DNA of 33,203 nucleotides from DHVE2 group archaeon (GTDB lineage Archaea > Thermoplasmatota > Thermoplasmata > Thermoplasmatales > Aciduliprofundaceae), in the NCBI GenBank assembly GCA_015521465.1, contig WAOD01000001.1:1-33203 (forward strand). The letters are read 5' to 3'. The first letter of the stretch is position 1. The number at the start of each line of letters is the position of its first letter. This document shows positions 21,201 to 31,833 of the stretch, in pieces. The notes beneath the pieces are model-generated. The model was not told the DNA's origin, did not search any database, and saw nothing but the letters and a program-made list of their open reading frames with translations. The translations under genes were made by a program, and so were the position numbers.

Positions 21201-24180
21201 CACGTGCCTGCCTCGCAGGCGCTTTCGGCGCAAACTTGTACCTTAACCCGAATATGCCCTTTAGCTCCGAGTAATCAAACGGCAGGAGCATCGCTTTAGT
21301 ACCCGTGCTGGTCAGCGTCGCCACTCCAAACCCTCCTTGGGTCAGCGGATTCTCGTGCTCGTTGTATATCTCGTCCAGCTCCCTCGGGTTCGTGCTGGAT
21401 GGCTTCGCGTCCCTCAACAGCCCGTAACTCACCGCGTTTGTGCCGTTTAGCAAATCTATATCTCCCGCCCCAGAACTCGCCTCGCTTTGCAGCACGTACG
21501 CCTGACCGTTCGTTATCGAATTCTTGCTGTTGTACCCGAACACCACGTACGTGCCCGACGTCAAGCCGGTGTGCATCTGCACCCCTAACAAATCGTCTAA
21601 TAAATTGTTGCCAGTGCCGTACGTGGCGTTCTGCAGCACCTCGGGCATCTTGTCCCCTACGAACATGAACCCCACGGTGCCTCCCTGCACAGCATTAACT
21701 ATCGCCATGGCATCTTCGTGCCCTATGTAATTACCCGTGCTTCCCGGATTGCACGGCTCTGCCTGTGCCCAGATTACCAGATTGTAATGCGAAAAGTACA
21801 CGCCGCTCTCGTATCCCCCGGGCAGATATTTACGGTTACTCACGTTCAATGTTTGGTACGCGTATCCTAAATCATTGAACGCCTTGAACAGCGTGCTCAA
21901 ATTGGGATCCGTGGCATTCGCATTCGCGTAAGTGGTGTTGTACACCACCAGCGTGGAGAACTCCACGTATATGTTGTTGTTCAGTATGCTCGAGTCGAGG
22001 AAATTGTTTTCCTCGTTGGTCTCCTTTATCAGGTTGTACGGATCCACGTACACCTCTATTTCGTGCGTGCCCGGCGTGGTGGGTATCCATGTGAAGTTCA
22101 CATAAACAAATCCCCCATTGCCCGGTATGATTCCCGTGCTGTTCGGGTTCAGCGATTTTATCTCCGGCGATTTCACACCATCTATCTTCAAAAGAACCGT
22201 CGTGCTTATGGGCGCTACACCGTTATTGGACACCACCGCCGTTATCGTCACCTTCTGCATGTACAGCGGATGCGTGGTGGATAACAGCAAATCATCCACA
22301 GCCACATCCACCCCCACTCTCCCGGTTATGTTGCCAAGCCACAGCAGCACGCGATACCCTATGAAGTTCTGCACATAGTAATGCATCAATCTCGAAAACT
22401 CAAAGCCAAAGTACACTAACTTCCCTCCTTCCCTGTTTGTCTCGTACACCGCCACCGTCTTGTGCGTGCTATCCTCCATAAGAACGTTGCCTCCACTGCT
22501 TATGTAAGCCACATCCGCCCTGTCACTCGCCGTGCTCCGGTCCACTATAAGCTGATCTCTTATTTCCCTACCATCTGGCAAGGTAAGATTTATCGCACCG
22601 TTTACAACACCCTGCACGTCTCCCGTGTAACTATCCTTTGATAACGTCAAATGGAAGTACTCGTTCAGAATATTGCTCGAAACTTCAGGACTGTCTATCC
22701 ACAACGCACCCCCATTATCGTAAAACTTCGCAAGCTCGCTCATCTGCTGCTGCGAGATCGCAGAGGTGGTGCTTCCATCTCCGTAGTACCCCGTCTCCCA
22801 TATGACCAGGTCGTAGCTGCTCAGCACACCATCATATGTCAACAGTGTGTCTCCCAGTATGCGCTTCGTGGTGTATGAGTAATCACAAGTGTTCAAAATA
22901 TACTGGTAGTACTTGCTCACATCGTTCTTCGTGCCCTCTATCGCCTGGTCCGCATCCACAAACAGTATCTTTGGCAATACTGTTATGTTCACGTTCGCCT
23001 CGTCCGGGTAATTATCGTCCTCCGGACTGCCGTCCACACCCTCCACGTCTATTACCTTCACGATCAAGTGATGGTCTCCTGCCACACGGCCCATGGATGC
23101 TCCGGTGGCGTTGGTGCCCACCCCTTTCCACACAAACGTGATCGTGGTCTGCCCCGCTGGCGCCACGCTGTACGTGCCGCTCTTAGGCATCGGATCTCCT
23201 ATGTTCGTGTGTATCAAAATCGCCCCACCTGGATACGTGGGGTACTCGTCTATAACCTCAAGCTTGAACGTCGCTCCAACTCCTCCCCTGTTCTGCACCG
23301 TCACGCTAACGGTCACATCGCTCATATGTGTTGGACTTCCATCGCTGAAACTCACCATGTTCGGATCTACAAATAAATCCGCCCCCTTTATCTCGCTGCC
23401 CCTGCTAACGTACAGGTAACCCTTATAACTCACGTTCAAACCCCTCATATCCTTGACGTACACAGTTACCTGGTACGCCTTCCTCGGGTCCAGATGTATG
23501 TCGCTAAACAGTATCTTCTGCGTCTCAAACATGTTGTTGCCCGCATACCTCATCTTCACGTACCTGCTCCCGTTCAACGCACTCAAATCCACTCCCACCT
23601 CGTAAGTGCTCGGGTCCTCCCCCTGGTTCGGATCAAACACTATCGCCTTCACACTCGCGTACTTGCCCAGCACTATCGGCATGGGATCGCTCATTACTCC
23701 TATCACTATCCCCGGCAGGTTTATGTTCCCGTGCAACGTTGCTGTCCAGATCATCTTCATGTTCGCCTTGTCGTACAGCGCTACCGCCACCGCGCTCTCC
23801 GGCGTGACTACCAATCCATCCTCGCTGCTGTTGTACCAGAACTTCTCTCCCTGCGAAAACTCGTTATCGCTCGCAAAACTCTCCCCCAACGCACTCAGCA
23901 TGTGCCTCTTTACCTGACTGTCCACCACCACTATGAACATCGTCTTGTCCGCCGGCAAACTCTCTCCCCCCACGTTCTCTACCGTGATGTTCGCGTACGT
24001 CTTTCCCCCAGATTCCACTAACTTCATGTTCGCGTTGAACTCGCTATACGTCCCCTCCTTCGGTATCGGTATCGTCTCTACATAGTAAAATACTGACGAA
24101 AACAACGTCACCGTGATTAATAATACCAGTATGCTTCCCAATACCTCCGATACTCCTTCCTCTTGCCTCTTTACCTTCAT
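18238..24180 (-). CDS. Giant pilin-anchored surface protein with CARDB, amidotransferase-like and VWA domains
   Basis: The 1980-residue protein starts with an archaeal type IV pilin signal (MKVKRQEEGVSEVLGSILVL), cleavage expected after EEG. A CARDB-like domain lies at about 262-400 (TVSVTVQNRGGVGATF), then a glutamine-amidotransferase-like fold (VIWETGYYGDGSTTS, about 400-620). A second CARDB (about 625-740), a second amidotransferase-like domain (LVIWAQAEPCNPGSTG, about 745-1005) and a third CARDB (about 1011-1135) follow. A von Willebrand A domain at about 1235-1430 has MIDAS motif DNSGSM. The remainder (about 1450-1980) is jelly-roll/immune-inhibitor-A-like with GWYIDDVKV and GVFIDDVFI. 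There is no C-terminal anchor, so retention should be through the pilin helix. It is probably an adhesin or pseudopilin. The start is ATG 24180, with GGTGAT 5 nt upstream. Confidence 0.85.
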   Translation of the reverse strand: MKVKRQEEGVSEVLGSILVLLITVTLFSSVFYYVETIPIPKEGTYSEFNANMKLVESGGKTYANITVENVGGESLPADKTMFIVVVDSQVKRHMLSALGESFASDNEFSQGEKFWYNSSEDGLVVTPESAVAVALYDKANMKMIWTATLHGNINLPGIVIGVMSDPMPIVLGKYASVKAIVFDPNQGEDPSTYEVGVDLSALNGSRYVKMRYAGNNMFETQKILFSDIHLDPRKAYQVTVYVKDMRGLNVSYKGYLYVSRGSEIKGADLFVDPNMVSFSDGSPTHMSDVTVSVTVQNRGGVGATFKLEVIDEYPTYPGGAILIHTNIGDPMPKSGTYSVAPAGQTTITFVWKGVGTNATGASMGRVAGDHHLIVKVIDVEGVDGSPEDDNYPDEANVNITVLPKILFVDADQAIEGTKNDVSKYYQYILNTCDYSYTTKRILGDTLLTYDGVLSSYDLVIWETGYYGDGSTTSAISQQQMSELAKFYDNGGALWIDSPEVSSNILNEYFHLTLSKDSYTGDVQGVVNGAINLTLPDGREIRDQLIVDRSTASDRADVAYISSGGNVLMEDSTHKTVAVYETNREGGKLVYFGFEFSRLMHYYVQNFIGYRVLLWLGNITGRVGVDVAVDDLLLSTTHPLYMQKVTITAVVSNNGVAPISTTVLLKIDGVKSPEIKSLNPNSTGIIPGNGGFVYVNFTWIPTTPGTHEIEVYVDPYNLIKETNEENNFLDSSILNNNIYVEFSTLVVYNTTYANANATDPNLSTLFKAFNDLGYAYQTLNVSNRKYLPGGYESGVYFSHYNLVIWAQAEPCNPGSTGNYIGHEDAMAIVNAVQGGTVGFMFVGDKMPEVLQNATYGTGNNLLDDLLGVQMHTGLTSGTYVVFGYNSKNSITNGQAYVLQSEASSGAGDIDLLNGTNAVSYGLLRDAKPSSTNPRELDEIYNEHENPLTQGGFGVATLTSTGTKAMLLPFDYSELKGIFGLRYKFAPKAPARQARAQLLFHTLKWFGQLEYRPELAVYEPEIKISSELPQVIVGHSYMLQATVHNYGSTGVSAVVRFYDDYEWIATKSVYVAGDNETEVEVIWTPMFASQARHLRVVVDPLNQVSEITAKGFGEILEFNNEAIKTVTVWYFWDNMEHGDGNWEHEATLVNINGETPLDFLARKDVSTNVAGDWDWSYSGIGVYDSDGNYHGYGGSDFTPGENVFLTNDQNVSVWTHNAAHTSPSAFWLPETPVTQGQRKPIYLAIVLDNSGSMLATDTSDRQTRWYHAQKAAEAAVGMLSGMDKVAIFSFTGTGQGTTHPKEYLKFTSATKDGKSEINQTIEDIPCKSGIYTPLFDTVAVAIEALKNNVGTNDIGALIVLTDGASNSDNVDETYAPSTGLDEKEAGIIQWFKDGNGMLGIPYDVFTVSIGNTPDGRMHAISATSTGHIHYGVVESDAAKLEGLFEMFVRSIVVESTGGIRASDTVSNVPFVVFSDGFRTANWTAVGYGKWSHHTYWSYTTGDWYYVSTSYRNAYLETQINPDNYLSTLPGSYSLDEYEISLAIDGEVRIEVSPDGSTWHTITTVSTDGWEYHKYVIPLSYVDGSKPFYLKIINKQSSTTKVDDVIVMTVADYTPQSVAEPPSGYTDHIWTNVTFRWLVTPSIPVSGASSVILTFWTKYWMTEGTNGAFIEILGSTDGTNYNWGASYLAYVKPEQPYTGNMLFSAVQTKGAFWKDRFGNLPYWGFNGRSGGGTFDWQFVKADLTQYISGFKAIRIYFVLAQYGGLTVGGGWHPEMGWYIDDVKVQVTSDSSHDLWRLTNLTAAGDPVGAHSGNYAWVYEDSSGNLPMGVDSALETKQIDLTSARNATLEFWIRFNLNPKAGLPPATVRVEVSSDNGLSWKSITYGVRIGWGSSGHGDYAGTLDNGETNSYGWVAADTLKRINCDLSGWAGQTILLRFRVVTNATSSETWDPNYPNDPHGVFIDDVFIFGESYSEEIPNAYIWT

Positions 24181-24212
24181 CTACCATCACCAGTACCTCT
24201 CTCATCTCTTCT

Positions 24213-24226
24213 TCCTTATTTAAAGG
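24213..24226 (-). promoter_or_regulatory. Promoter of the giant pilin-like surface protein
   Basis: The minus strand reads CCTTTAAATAAGGA. Transcription would begin near 24194, leaving a 14-nt leader that carries GGTGAT (rc of 24186-24191) before ATG 24180. The core is identical over 13 bases to the promoter of the archaellin-like gene. Confidence 0.6.
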
Positions 24227-24246
24227 TTTCGGGGTACTTACCGACA

Positions 24247-24259
24247 CTACAGACTGTAG
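24247..24259. repeat. Short perfect palindrome upstream of the giant surface protein promoter
   Basis: CTACAG, one base, CTGTAG. It lies about 22 bp upstream of the TATA box on the minus strand and 19 bp from the end of the neighbouring pseudogene, where an activator site could sit. At 6 bp per arm it may be chance. Confidence 0.3.
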
Positions 24260-24277
24260 AATCACACAAAAAGTAGT

Positions 24278-26770
<2,493 letters not shown>

Positions 26771-26822
26771 TTCGGAGAAAAGGTTAATATGCATGAGGTA
26801 TAGAGCCAGACAGGTGATTGAT

Positions 26823-27788
26823 TTGGCCAAGAAGAAAGATGAAAATAAGGAATATACGATAGAAGATCTCCCCGGTGTGGGTCCAGCCACTGCCGAGAAA
26901 CTGAGGGAGGCAGGATATACTGACCTTATTGAGCTTGCTGTGGTGTCTCCAAAGGACCTCGCAGATTTAGCAGGAGTGGGCGACGGTACCGCTCAGAAAA
27001 TTATAGCTGCTGCGAGAAAATATGCAAACGTTGGAGATTTTGAGACGGGAGATGTTATATTAGAGCGCCGCAGCCAGCTCACAAAACTGACCACAGGGTC
27101 AAAGGAATTTGATACTCTTTTAGGTGGGGGATTAGAAAGTCAGGCAATAACAGAGTTCTTTGGGGAGTTCGGCTCAGGAAAAACGCAGATTGTTCACCAG
27201 TTGGCAGTTAATGTGCAGTTGCCAAAAGATAAGGGTGGCCTGGAAGGACACGCAATATTCATAGATACCGAAAACACATTCAGGCCGGAGCGCATAGTGC
27301 AGATGGCAGAGGCGCTGGAGTTGAATCCTCAGGAAGTGCTGAAAAATATCCATGTGGCTCGTGCTTTCAACTCACATCACCAGATGCTCTTAGTAGACAA
27401 AGCCATGGAGCTTGCCAAGAAATATCCCGTGAAACTTCTGATTGTAGATTCGTTAACTGCCCATTTCCGCGCAGAGTACGTTGGACGCAGCTCTCTGGCA
27501 GAAAGGCAGCAGCTACTTAACAGGCATATGCACGACCTTCTGAAATTTGCGGACATAAACAATGCAATCGTGGCAGTCACAAATCAGGTATCCGCAAAGC
27601 CGGATATGTTTTACGGAGACCCGACCTCGCCAATAGGCGGACACATTGTGGCGCACAATGCAACTTATCGCCTTTACATAAGAAAAAGCAGGGGAAATAA
27701 GAGAATAGCAAGGCTAATTGATTCACCAGCTCTGCCGGATGGCGAAGTTGTTATTGCAATAACCACCGAAGGGATCAGGGACCCGTGA
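26823..27788 (+). CDS. radA: DNA repair and recombination protein RadA
   Basis: Archaeal RecA/Rad51 recombinase that forms the strand-exchange filament on single-stranded DNA. It has the N-terminal helix-hairpin-helix domain ([20 protein letters not shown]), then the polymerisation/ATPase core with Walker [22 protein letters not shown], Walker [17 protein letters not shown], and L2-region [15 protein letters not shown]. It ends with the usual [14 protein letters not shown]. The track starts at ATG 26793. A TATA-like TTAATATGC at 26784-26792 would overlap that start. GGTGAT at 26813-26818 followed by TTG 26823 gives [11 protein letters not shown], like other RadA N-termini, and about 321 residues. 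GTG 26814 is a leaderless alternative. The stop abuts that of the convergent sufB. Confidence 0.95.
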   Translation: MAKKKDENKEYTIEDLPGVGPATAEKLREAGYTDLIELAVVSPKDLADLAGVGDGTAQKIIAAARKYANVGDFETGDVILERRSQLTKLTTGSKEFDTLLGGGLESQAITEFFGEFGSGKTQIVHQLAVNVQLPKDKGGLEGHAIFIDTENTFRPERIVQMAEALELNPQEVLKNIHVARAFNSHHQMLLVDKAMELAKKYPVKLLIVDSLTAHFRAEYVGRSSLAERQQLLNRHMHDLLKFADINNAIVAVTNQVSAKPDMFYGDPTSPIGGHIVAHNATYRLYIRKSRGNKRIARLIDSPALPDGEVVIAITTEGIRDP

Positions 27789-29105
27789 TTACATACCTCC
27801 AAGAGACATCTCAATTATTTTTCTTATTTCTATCACAAATTCAGCAGGTATGTCTTTCAGGAGCGGGTCAACGAAGCCTTTTACAATCAATTGCGTTGCT
27901 TCTTCTTCCTTCAATCCCCGAGACATTAAGTAGAACAGCTCTTCCTCGCGTATTTTCCCTATGGCAGCCTCGTGGCTTAGCTCGGCATCATCCACCTCCG
28001 AAATCAACCCCGGATATGTCTCCATTTTTGCCTTGGAATTGAGAATAAGAGCGTCGCAGCTTATGTGCCCCTTCGTCTTTGGAGCCTTTGCTTTTATAAG
28101 GCCTCTGGTTATAACCTTACTCTCGTCCATGAGCACACTTTTACTTGTGTTTATTCCCCTTGCGCCTTCACCAACAAGCTCAATCTCACCGCCAATATCC
28201 ACATAAAAATCCTTATTTCCAAGAAGGATGCCGTTCATCTCTGCATAGCCATTTGCATCAACAAAATATCGGGGATTTGCAATGTTGCTGCGCCCTGTTC
28301 CCAGGCCTACCGTGGTGTTTATGAATTCTGCTTTCTTTCCAACTATTGCTCTTGTCATGGGCCTCGTATGCACGTACTCAGGCCAGTTTTGAAGCACGCT
28401 GAGCATCACCTTTGCACCGTTACCAATGTATGCTTCCGTCATGTCCAAGTGAAGTGAATGGCGCACCAGAACAGGTGAAGTGCAACCCTCTATGAGATGA
28501 ATGTAACTTCCCGGCTCGGCATCTATGATTATGTGAGGTGCCTGAGCCATTGCACTGTTCTGAATGATGAAAAATAAATGCATGGGCACCGGTACCTTCA
28601 ATCCAGATTTGACGTGAAGGAAAACACCCCCGTTCCATACAGCGGTGTGATACGCTGCCAACTTGCTCTCGTACGGATTGAACATCTTCATAAATTTTTC
28701 TTTAACTGCGGGAAATTCACGCACGGCATCTTCCATTGAGACCATAACAAGACCTTTTTCTCTCCACGCTTTCATGAAATCGTTTAGCACCATGCTTGTG
28801 TCGCTCTGAACTGCTATGCCTGCAACGTATTTTTTCTCCACCTCTGCAATTCCCAAAGAATCAAGAAGCTTTTTCATATCCTCTGGAAGCTCGTTGAGGT
28901 TGTGTATTTCAGGAATCTGCTCGTCCTGAACTATGAAATCCAGGGGGTCATTTAAAATAGGATCGCTGTGGGGTGCTTCCAGAAACGCCTTTAGTCCCTT
29001 GTATCTAAGCTCTGTTACCCATTCAGGCTCTTTATTTCTCTTTTTTAGCGTCTCAATTTGATCTTCAATTATTGACTTTGCATCCTGCATAGTGAGCTCA
29101 CTCAT
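27789..29105 (-). CDS. sufB: SufB/SufD-family Fe-S cluster scaffold protein
   Basis: Scaffold partner of the SufC ATPase in iron-sulfur cluster assembly. The 438-residue product has the mixed helical N-terminus and the right-handed beta-helix core of the family, with FLHVKSGLKVPVPMHLFFII, then TTVGLGTGRSNIANPRYFV. The conserved C-terminal segment is GHISCDALILNSKAKMETYP, AELSHEAAIGKI and LFYLMSRGLKEEEATQLIV. Archaea commonly have this single SufB/D protein with SufC. Start: the track's 29150 is inside sufC; ATG 29105 gives MSELTMQDAKSI, overlapping the end of sufC by 8 nt with AAGGAG upstream. No cysteine desulfurase or SufU-like scaffold is encoded next to it. Confidence 0.92.
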   Translation of the reverse strand: MSELTMQDAKSIIEDQIETLKKRNKEPEWVTELRYKGLKAFLEAPHSDPILNDPLDFIVQDEQIPEIHNLNELPEDMKKLLDSLGIAEVEKKYVAGIAVQSDTSMVLNDFMKAWREKGLVMVSMEDAVREFPAVKEKFMKMFNPYESKLAAYHTAVWNGGVFLHVKSGLKVPVPMHLFFIIQNSAMAQAPHIIIDAEPGSYIHLIEGCTSPVLVRHSLHLDMTEAYIGNGAKVMLSVLQNWPEYVHTRPMTRAIVGKKAEFINTTVGLGTGRSNIANPRYFVDANGYAEMNGILLGNKDFYVDIGGEIELVGEGARGINTSKSVLMDESKVITRGLIKAKAPKTKGHISCDALILNSKAKMETYPGLISEVDDAELSHEAAIGKIREEELFYLMSRGLKEEEATQLIVKGFVDPLLKDIPAEFVIEIRKIIEMSLGGM

Positions 29106-29850
29106 CGCAACCACACTCCTTGAAAAGAGAGTCAAAACCCTGCTCTTCAATCTTCCTTACCAAATCTCTGTGCCCAGATAGCACAATCTTTCCCTTTCTC
29201 ATAACGTGAACCTTTACTTCTGATGGCTCAACGTGCTGAAGAATTCTTCCGTAATGGGTTATGAGCAACACCGACTTTCCAGATCTCTGCATCTCGTGAA
29301 GCTTTTTTGAAATCAGAGATAATGAATCAACATCAACACCGCTGTCCGGCTCGTCTAAAATTACTAGGTCTGGCTCCAACAGGAGTGCAAGTAGAAGTTC
29401 TATCCTTTTTCTCTCGCCCCCTGAAAATCCCACGTTGATGTACCTTTTCAATTCTTCCTCATTGAGATTTACTTCCCTGCCTTTCTCCACAACCATATCG
29501 TAAGATTTCTCTCGGGGAACCGACCTGACCTTTTCTAAAACAAGTCTTGCGTAGTCAATTATTCTCACACCTTCGATTTCTGCAGGGTGCTGAAACGCTA
29601 AAAATATACCCCTGCGAGCTCGCTCGTCCACGAATAGTGATTTCAGGTCCTCACCCTTGTATTCCATTACTCCCTCTACCCTGTACCCCGGATGTCCCAT
29701 TATCGTGAGCGCAAGAGTACTCTTTCCTGAGCCGTTTTGACCCATGAGCACGTGAAACTCCCCAGAATTAACTTCCAGATTTACCCCGCTAAGAATTTCT
29801 CTGTTTTCCACGAATACCTTCAAATTCTCAAGCCTGAGTAATTTATTCAT
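29098..29850 (-). CDS. sufC: SufC Fe-S assembly ATPase
   Basis: ABC-type ATPase that drives the SufB/D scaffold. The 250-residue sequence has Walker A GQNGSGKSTLA, the Q-loop region FLAFQHPAEIEGVRI (the FQ-P-x-E motif typical of SufC), signature GFSGGERKRIEL and Walker B DLVILDEPDSGVD, followed by the H-loop LLITHYGRIL. ATG 29850 is preceded at about 26 nt by a TATA-like ACTTAAAAATG on the minus strand, so the message is leaderless. A 6-bp inverted repeat brackets that box. The gene is first in the sufCB operon and overlaps sufB. Confidence 0.95.
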   Translation of the reverse strand: MNKLLRLENLKVFVENREILSGVNLEVNSGEFHVLMGQNGSGKSTLALTIMGHPGYRVEGVMEYKGEDLKSLFVDERARRGIFLAFQHPAEIEGVRIIDYARLVLEKVRSVPREKSYDMVVEKGREVNLNEEELKRYINVGFSGGERKRIELLLALLLEPDLVILDEPDSGVDVDSLSLISKKLHEMQRSGKSVLLITHYGRILQHVEPSEVKVHVMRKGKIVLSGHRDLVRKIEEQGFDSLFKECGCDE

Positions 29851-29862
29851 GATGCGAGGATT

Positions 29863-29887
29863 GAGTAATCATTTTTAAGTGTTACTC
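29863..29887 (-). promoter_or_regulatory. suf promoter with inverted repeat around the TATA box
   Basis: GAGTAA (29863-29868) and TTACTC (29882-29887) flank the minus-strand TATA element ACTTAAAAATG. The arms are placed to block the TATA-binding protein if bound by a repressor, for example one sensing iron or Fe-S status. The regulator is unknown. Confidence 0.4.
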
Positions 29888-29902
29888 CACAAAAATGGGT
29901 AT

Positions 29903-30403
29903 TTATTTCTCTTTAAGTGCCCTTATGCCCTTCTTCAAGCAGGACAGTGACGAGTTAAAAGGCTTTCTTGAACGGAGAAGCTCACAGTATTCAGGAAACT
30001 GCTCCAAAGTCTCTCTCTCTTCAATGCGCAAAATGAAATAAATTGCAGAAAAAGCGTACCAGCCAGCGATGAGCAGGGCATAAATGTTCCCAGTGAGCAA
30101 TGAGATTCCGATACCGAAAAATATTGAGCCGAACTGCGCGGGGTGGCGCATGCACGAGTATATGCCCACAGTAACCAATTTCTCAGGCTTTTTTATCCCT
30201 TTCGTGATTTCGAAGTGCCCGTATTTCTTCAGGGTTCTGCCTGCGATGGCGTTGAGAGTTAGTCCGTAGAACAAAAAGAAAGTACCGAGGGGAATTGAAA
30301 TAATCCCATACCACGAAGGGAGAGGATTAGGTGCGTAAACACCCACTAAGGCTATGACAAGCCACCATGTGAGCCAGAACGCAAATTTCGATGCAAAGCC
30401 CAT
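29903..30403 (-). CDS. Isoprenylcysteine carboxyl methyltransferase (ICMT/PEMT)-like membrane protein
   Basis: The 166-residue protein has several hydrophobic helices (FAFWLTWWLVIALVGVYAP, ISIPLGTFFLFYGLTLNAIA). It also shows the family core: RHPAQFGSIFFGIGISLLTG, then EERETLEQFPEYCEL, which is the SAM-binding region of ICMT/phospholipid-methyltransferase-like integral membrane enzymes. Bacterial and archaeal members have poorly known substrates, so protein isoprenylation should not be assumed. ATG 30403 comes one base after the stop of the flavoprotein gene, with AGAGG upstream; the track start 30442 lies inside that gene. Coupling with a disulfide oxidoreductase may mean a shared redox or envelope role, but this is inference. 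Confidence 0.75.
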   Translation of the reverse strand: MGFASKFAFWLTWWLVIALVGVYAPNPLPSWYGIISIPLGTFFLFYGLTLNAIAGRTLKKYGHFEITKGIKKPEKLVTVGIYSCMRHPAQFGSIFFGIGISLLTGNIYALLIAGWYAFSAIYFILRIEERETLEQFPEYCELLRSRKPFNSSLSCLKKGIRALKEK

Positions 30404-30404
30404 A

Positions 30405-31775
30405 TTAAACCTCTCTGAGATTGTAGAATGCCCTCTGCACAACTTCGTTCATTGCAGGATGAATGTGGATTGCGCGATACATTGCGCTCGCCTGCTCTCT
30501 GGTATACATTAGATTGATGATTTCCTGAATTAGCACCGAGGCCTGCGGGCCGACAATGGTTGCACCTAAAATATTGTACGTGTCCTTGTCAACGATTACC
30601 TTCACAAAATAGTCTTTGAGACGCATCGCCTCGCCCATGGCTGTGTTCTCGTACTTGTACTCTCCAACGAGAATATCGTGTTTCTTCTTCGCTTCCTCTT
30701 CTTTCATTCCTACGCCCGCAACTTGGGGAGTTGTGAAAATCGCATGCGGTATTGCATGGTAATCCACTTTCGCTTTGGCGTTGCGGAATGCGTTGTAATA
30801 CACGATTTCGCTCTCGTAGTTTGCCACGTGCTTGAATAGGTATTTGCCGTTTGCGTCGCCACATGCCCATATTCCTTCCTTGGTCGTTCGAAGAAATTCG
30901 TCGGTTATTATCCATCCTCTTTCATCCGTTTTCACGCCCGTCTTTTCCACATTCGTCTCCTTCCACGGCGCACGGCCGGTGGCAACCATTATCTCGTCCG
31001 CTTTAATTTCAATCGTTTCGCCTTCTTTGTTCTCTGCAACCACTATTTTCTTACCCATGGCTTTTCGAACTTCCTTCGCTTTGTAGCCCAAATGGAAATG
31101 AATATCCTTTGATAACTCTCTGCGCACCAAGGCGCGGGCTTCGGGCTCTTCGGTCATAATTATATCAGGGAGCATTTCAATCACGTGCACCTCGGTGCCG
31201 AACATGGCCATGAAGTGCCCAAGTTCAAGCGAGACGAATCCCCCGCCAATTATGGCGATGCTCTTCGGTAATTTTTTCAGCGAGTAGAAGAATTCGCGAT
31301 TCGTTATAAACCCTGTTTCTTTCAACCCGGGAATCGGTGGCACGAGAGGCTTTGAGCCCGTGCATAGTAGAATCTTCTCCCCGTAAATCTCCTTGCCTCC
31401 AACATCAATTGTGTAGTCCGAGACGAAGCTCGCCGTCTTATCGTAATAATCTATGCGGGGATGATTCCTCAAGCTATGCTCAATCATCTTGCTTTCTTTG
31501 TCCACGTCCTCCTGCACCCTTCTGAGGAGCGAATCGCCATCCACGCTCTTTATTTTCGCATCAATGTAAAATTCCTTCGCCCTGCGAATATCGTGCACCA
31601 ATTCCGCTGGATAAGCTAACATCTTGCTCGGAATGCACCCCCGCGTTAAACATATTCCCCCCGCCTTCTCATTCTCAATCACAGCCACCTTTAAGCGAGG
31701 GTTCCTCTCAATTAGGGGGGCGACGATGTTCATCGCGCTGCCCGTGCCGAACGCAATCAAATCGTACTCTTTCAT
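30405..31775 (-). CDS. Pyridine nucleotide-disulfide oxidoreductase (dihydrolipoamide dehydrogenase/mercuric reductase family)
   Basis: An FAD flavoprotein of class I disulfide reductases, 456 residues. It shows the FAD-binding N-terminus, the redox-active pair in GGICLTRGCIPSKML (C42 and C47), and the NAD(P)-binding motif AIIGGGFVSLELGHFMAMFG. The second FAD motif is EGIWACGDANGKYLFKH, and the C-terminal dimer domain ends with IHIHPAMNEVV, which holds the His/Glu pair used for thiol catalysis. No lipoyl-dependent dehydrogenase genes and no merT/merP are adjacent, so the substrate is open: lipoamide, mixed disulfides or a metal ion. The track start GTG 31784 is in the SD region; ATG 31775 follows GGTGA at 5 nt. 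It is cotranscribed with the ICMT-like gene. Confidence 0.88.
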   Translation of the reverse strand: MKEYDLIAFGTGSAMNIVAPLIERNPRLKVAVIENEKAGGICLTRGCIPSKMLAYPAELVHDIRRAKEFYIDAKIKSVDGDSLLRRVQEDVDKESKMIEHSLRNHPRIDYYDKTASFVSDYTIDVGGKEIYGEKILLCTGSKPLVPPIPGLKETGFITNREFFYSLKKLPKSIAIIGGGFVSLELGHFMAMFGTEVHVIEMLPDIIMTEEPEARALVRRELSKDIHFHLGYKAKEVRKAMGKKIVVAENKEGETIEIKADEIMVATGRAPWKETNVEKTGVKTDERGWIITDEFLRTTKEGIWACGDANGKYLFKHVANYESEIVYYNAFRNAKAKVDYHAIPHAIFTTPQVAGVGMKEEEAKKKHDILVGEYKYENTAMGEAMRLKDYFVKVIVDKDTYNILGATIVGPQASVLIQEIINLMYTREQASAMYRAIHIHPAMNEVVQRAFYNLREV

Positions 31776-31804
31776 GCCCGTCACCTCGCTCGCATACGCT
31801 TGGT

Positions 31805-31814
31805 TATATTTATT
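31805..31814 (-). promoter_or_regulatory. TATA box of the flavoprotein operon
   Basis: The minus strand reads AATAAATATA. Initiation near 31783 leaves a leader of about 8 nt with GGTGA (rc of 31781-31785) before ATG 31775. It suggests transcription separate from xerA upstream. Confidence 0.5.
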
Positions 31815-31833
31815 TCTTTTTGGACAAAAGTGG

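Noticed and set aside
20687-24021. Many plus-strand ORFs of 60-175 residues opposite the giant surface gene
   Set aside because: They are Arg/Pro/Ser/His-rich shadows of a G+C-rich minus-strand gene with clear domains; none has a promoter, SD or family motif.
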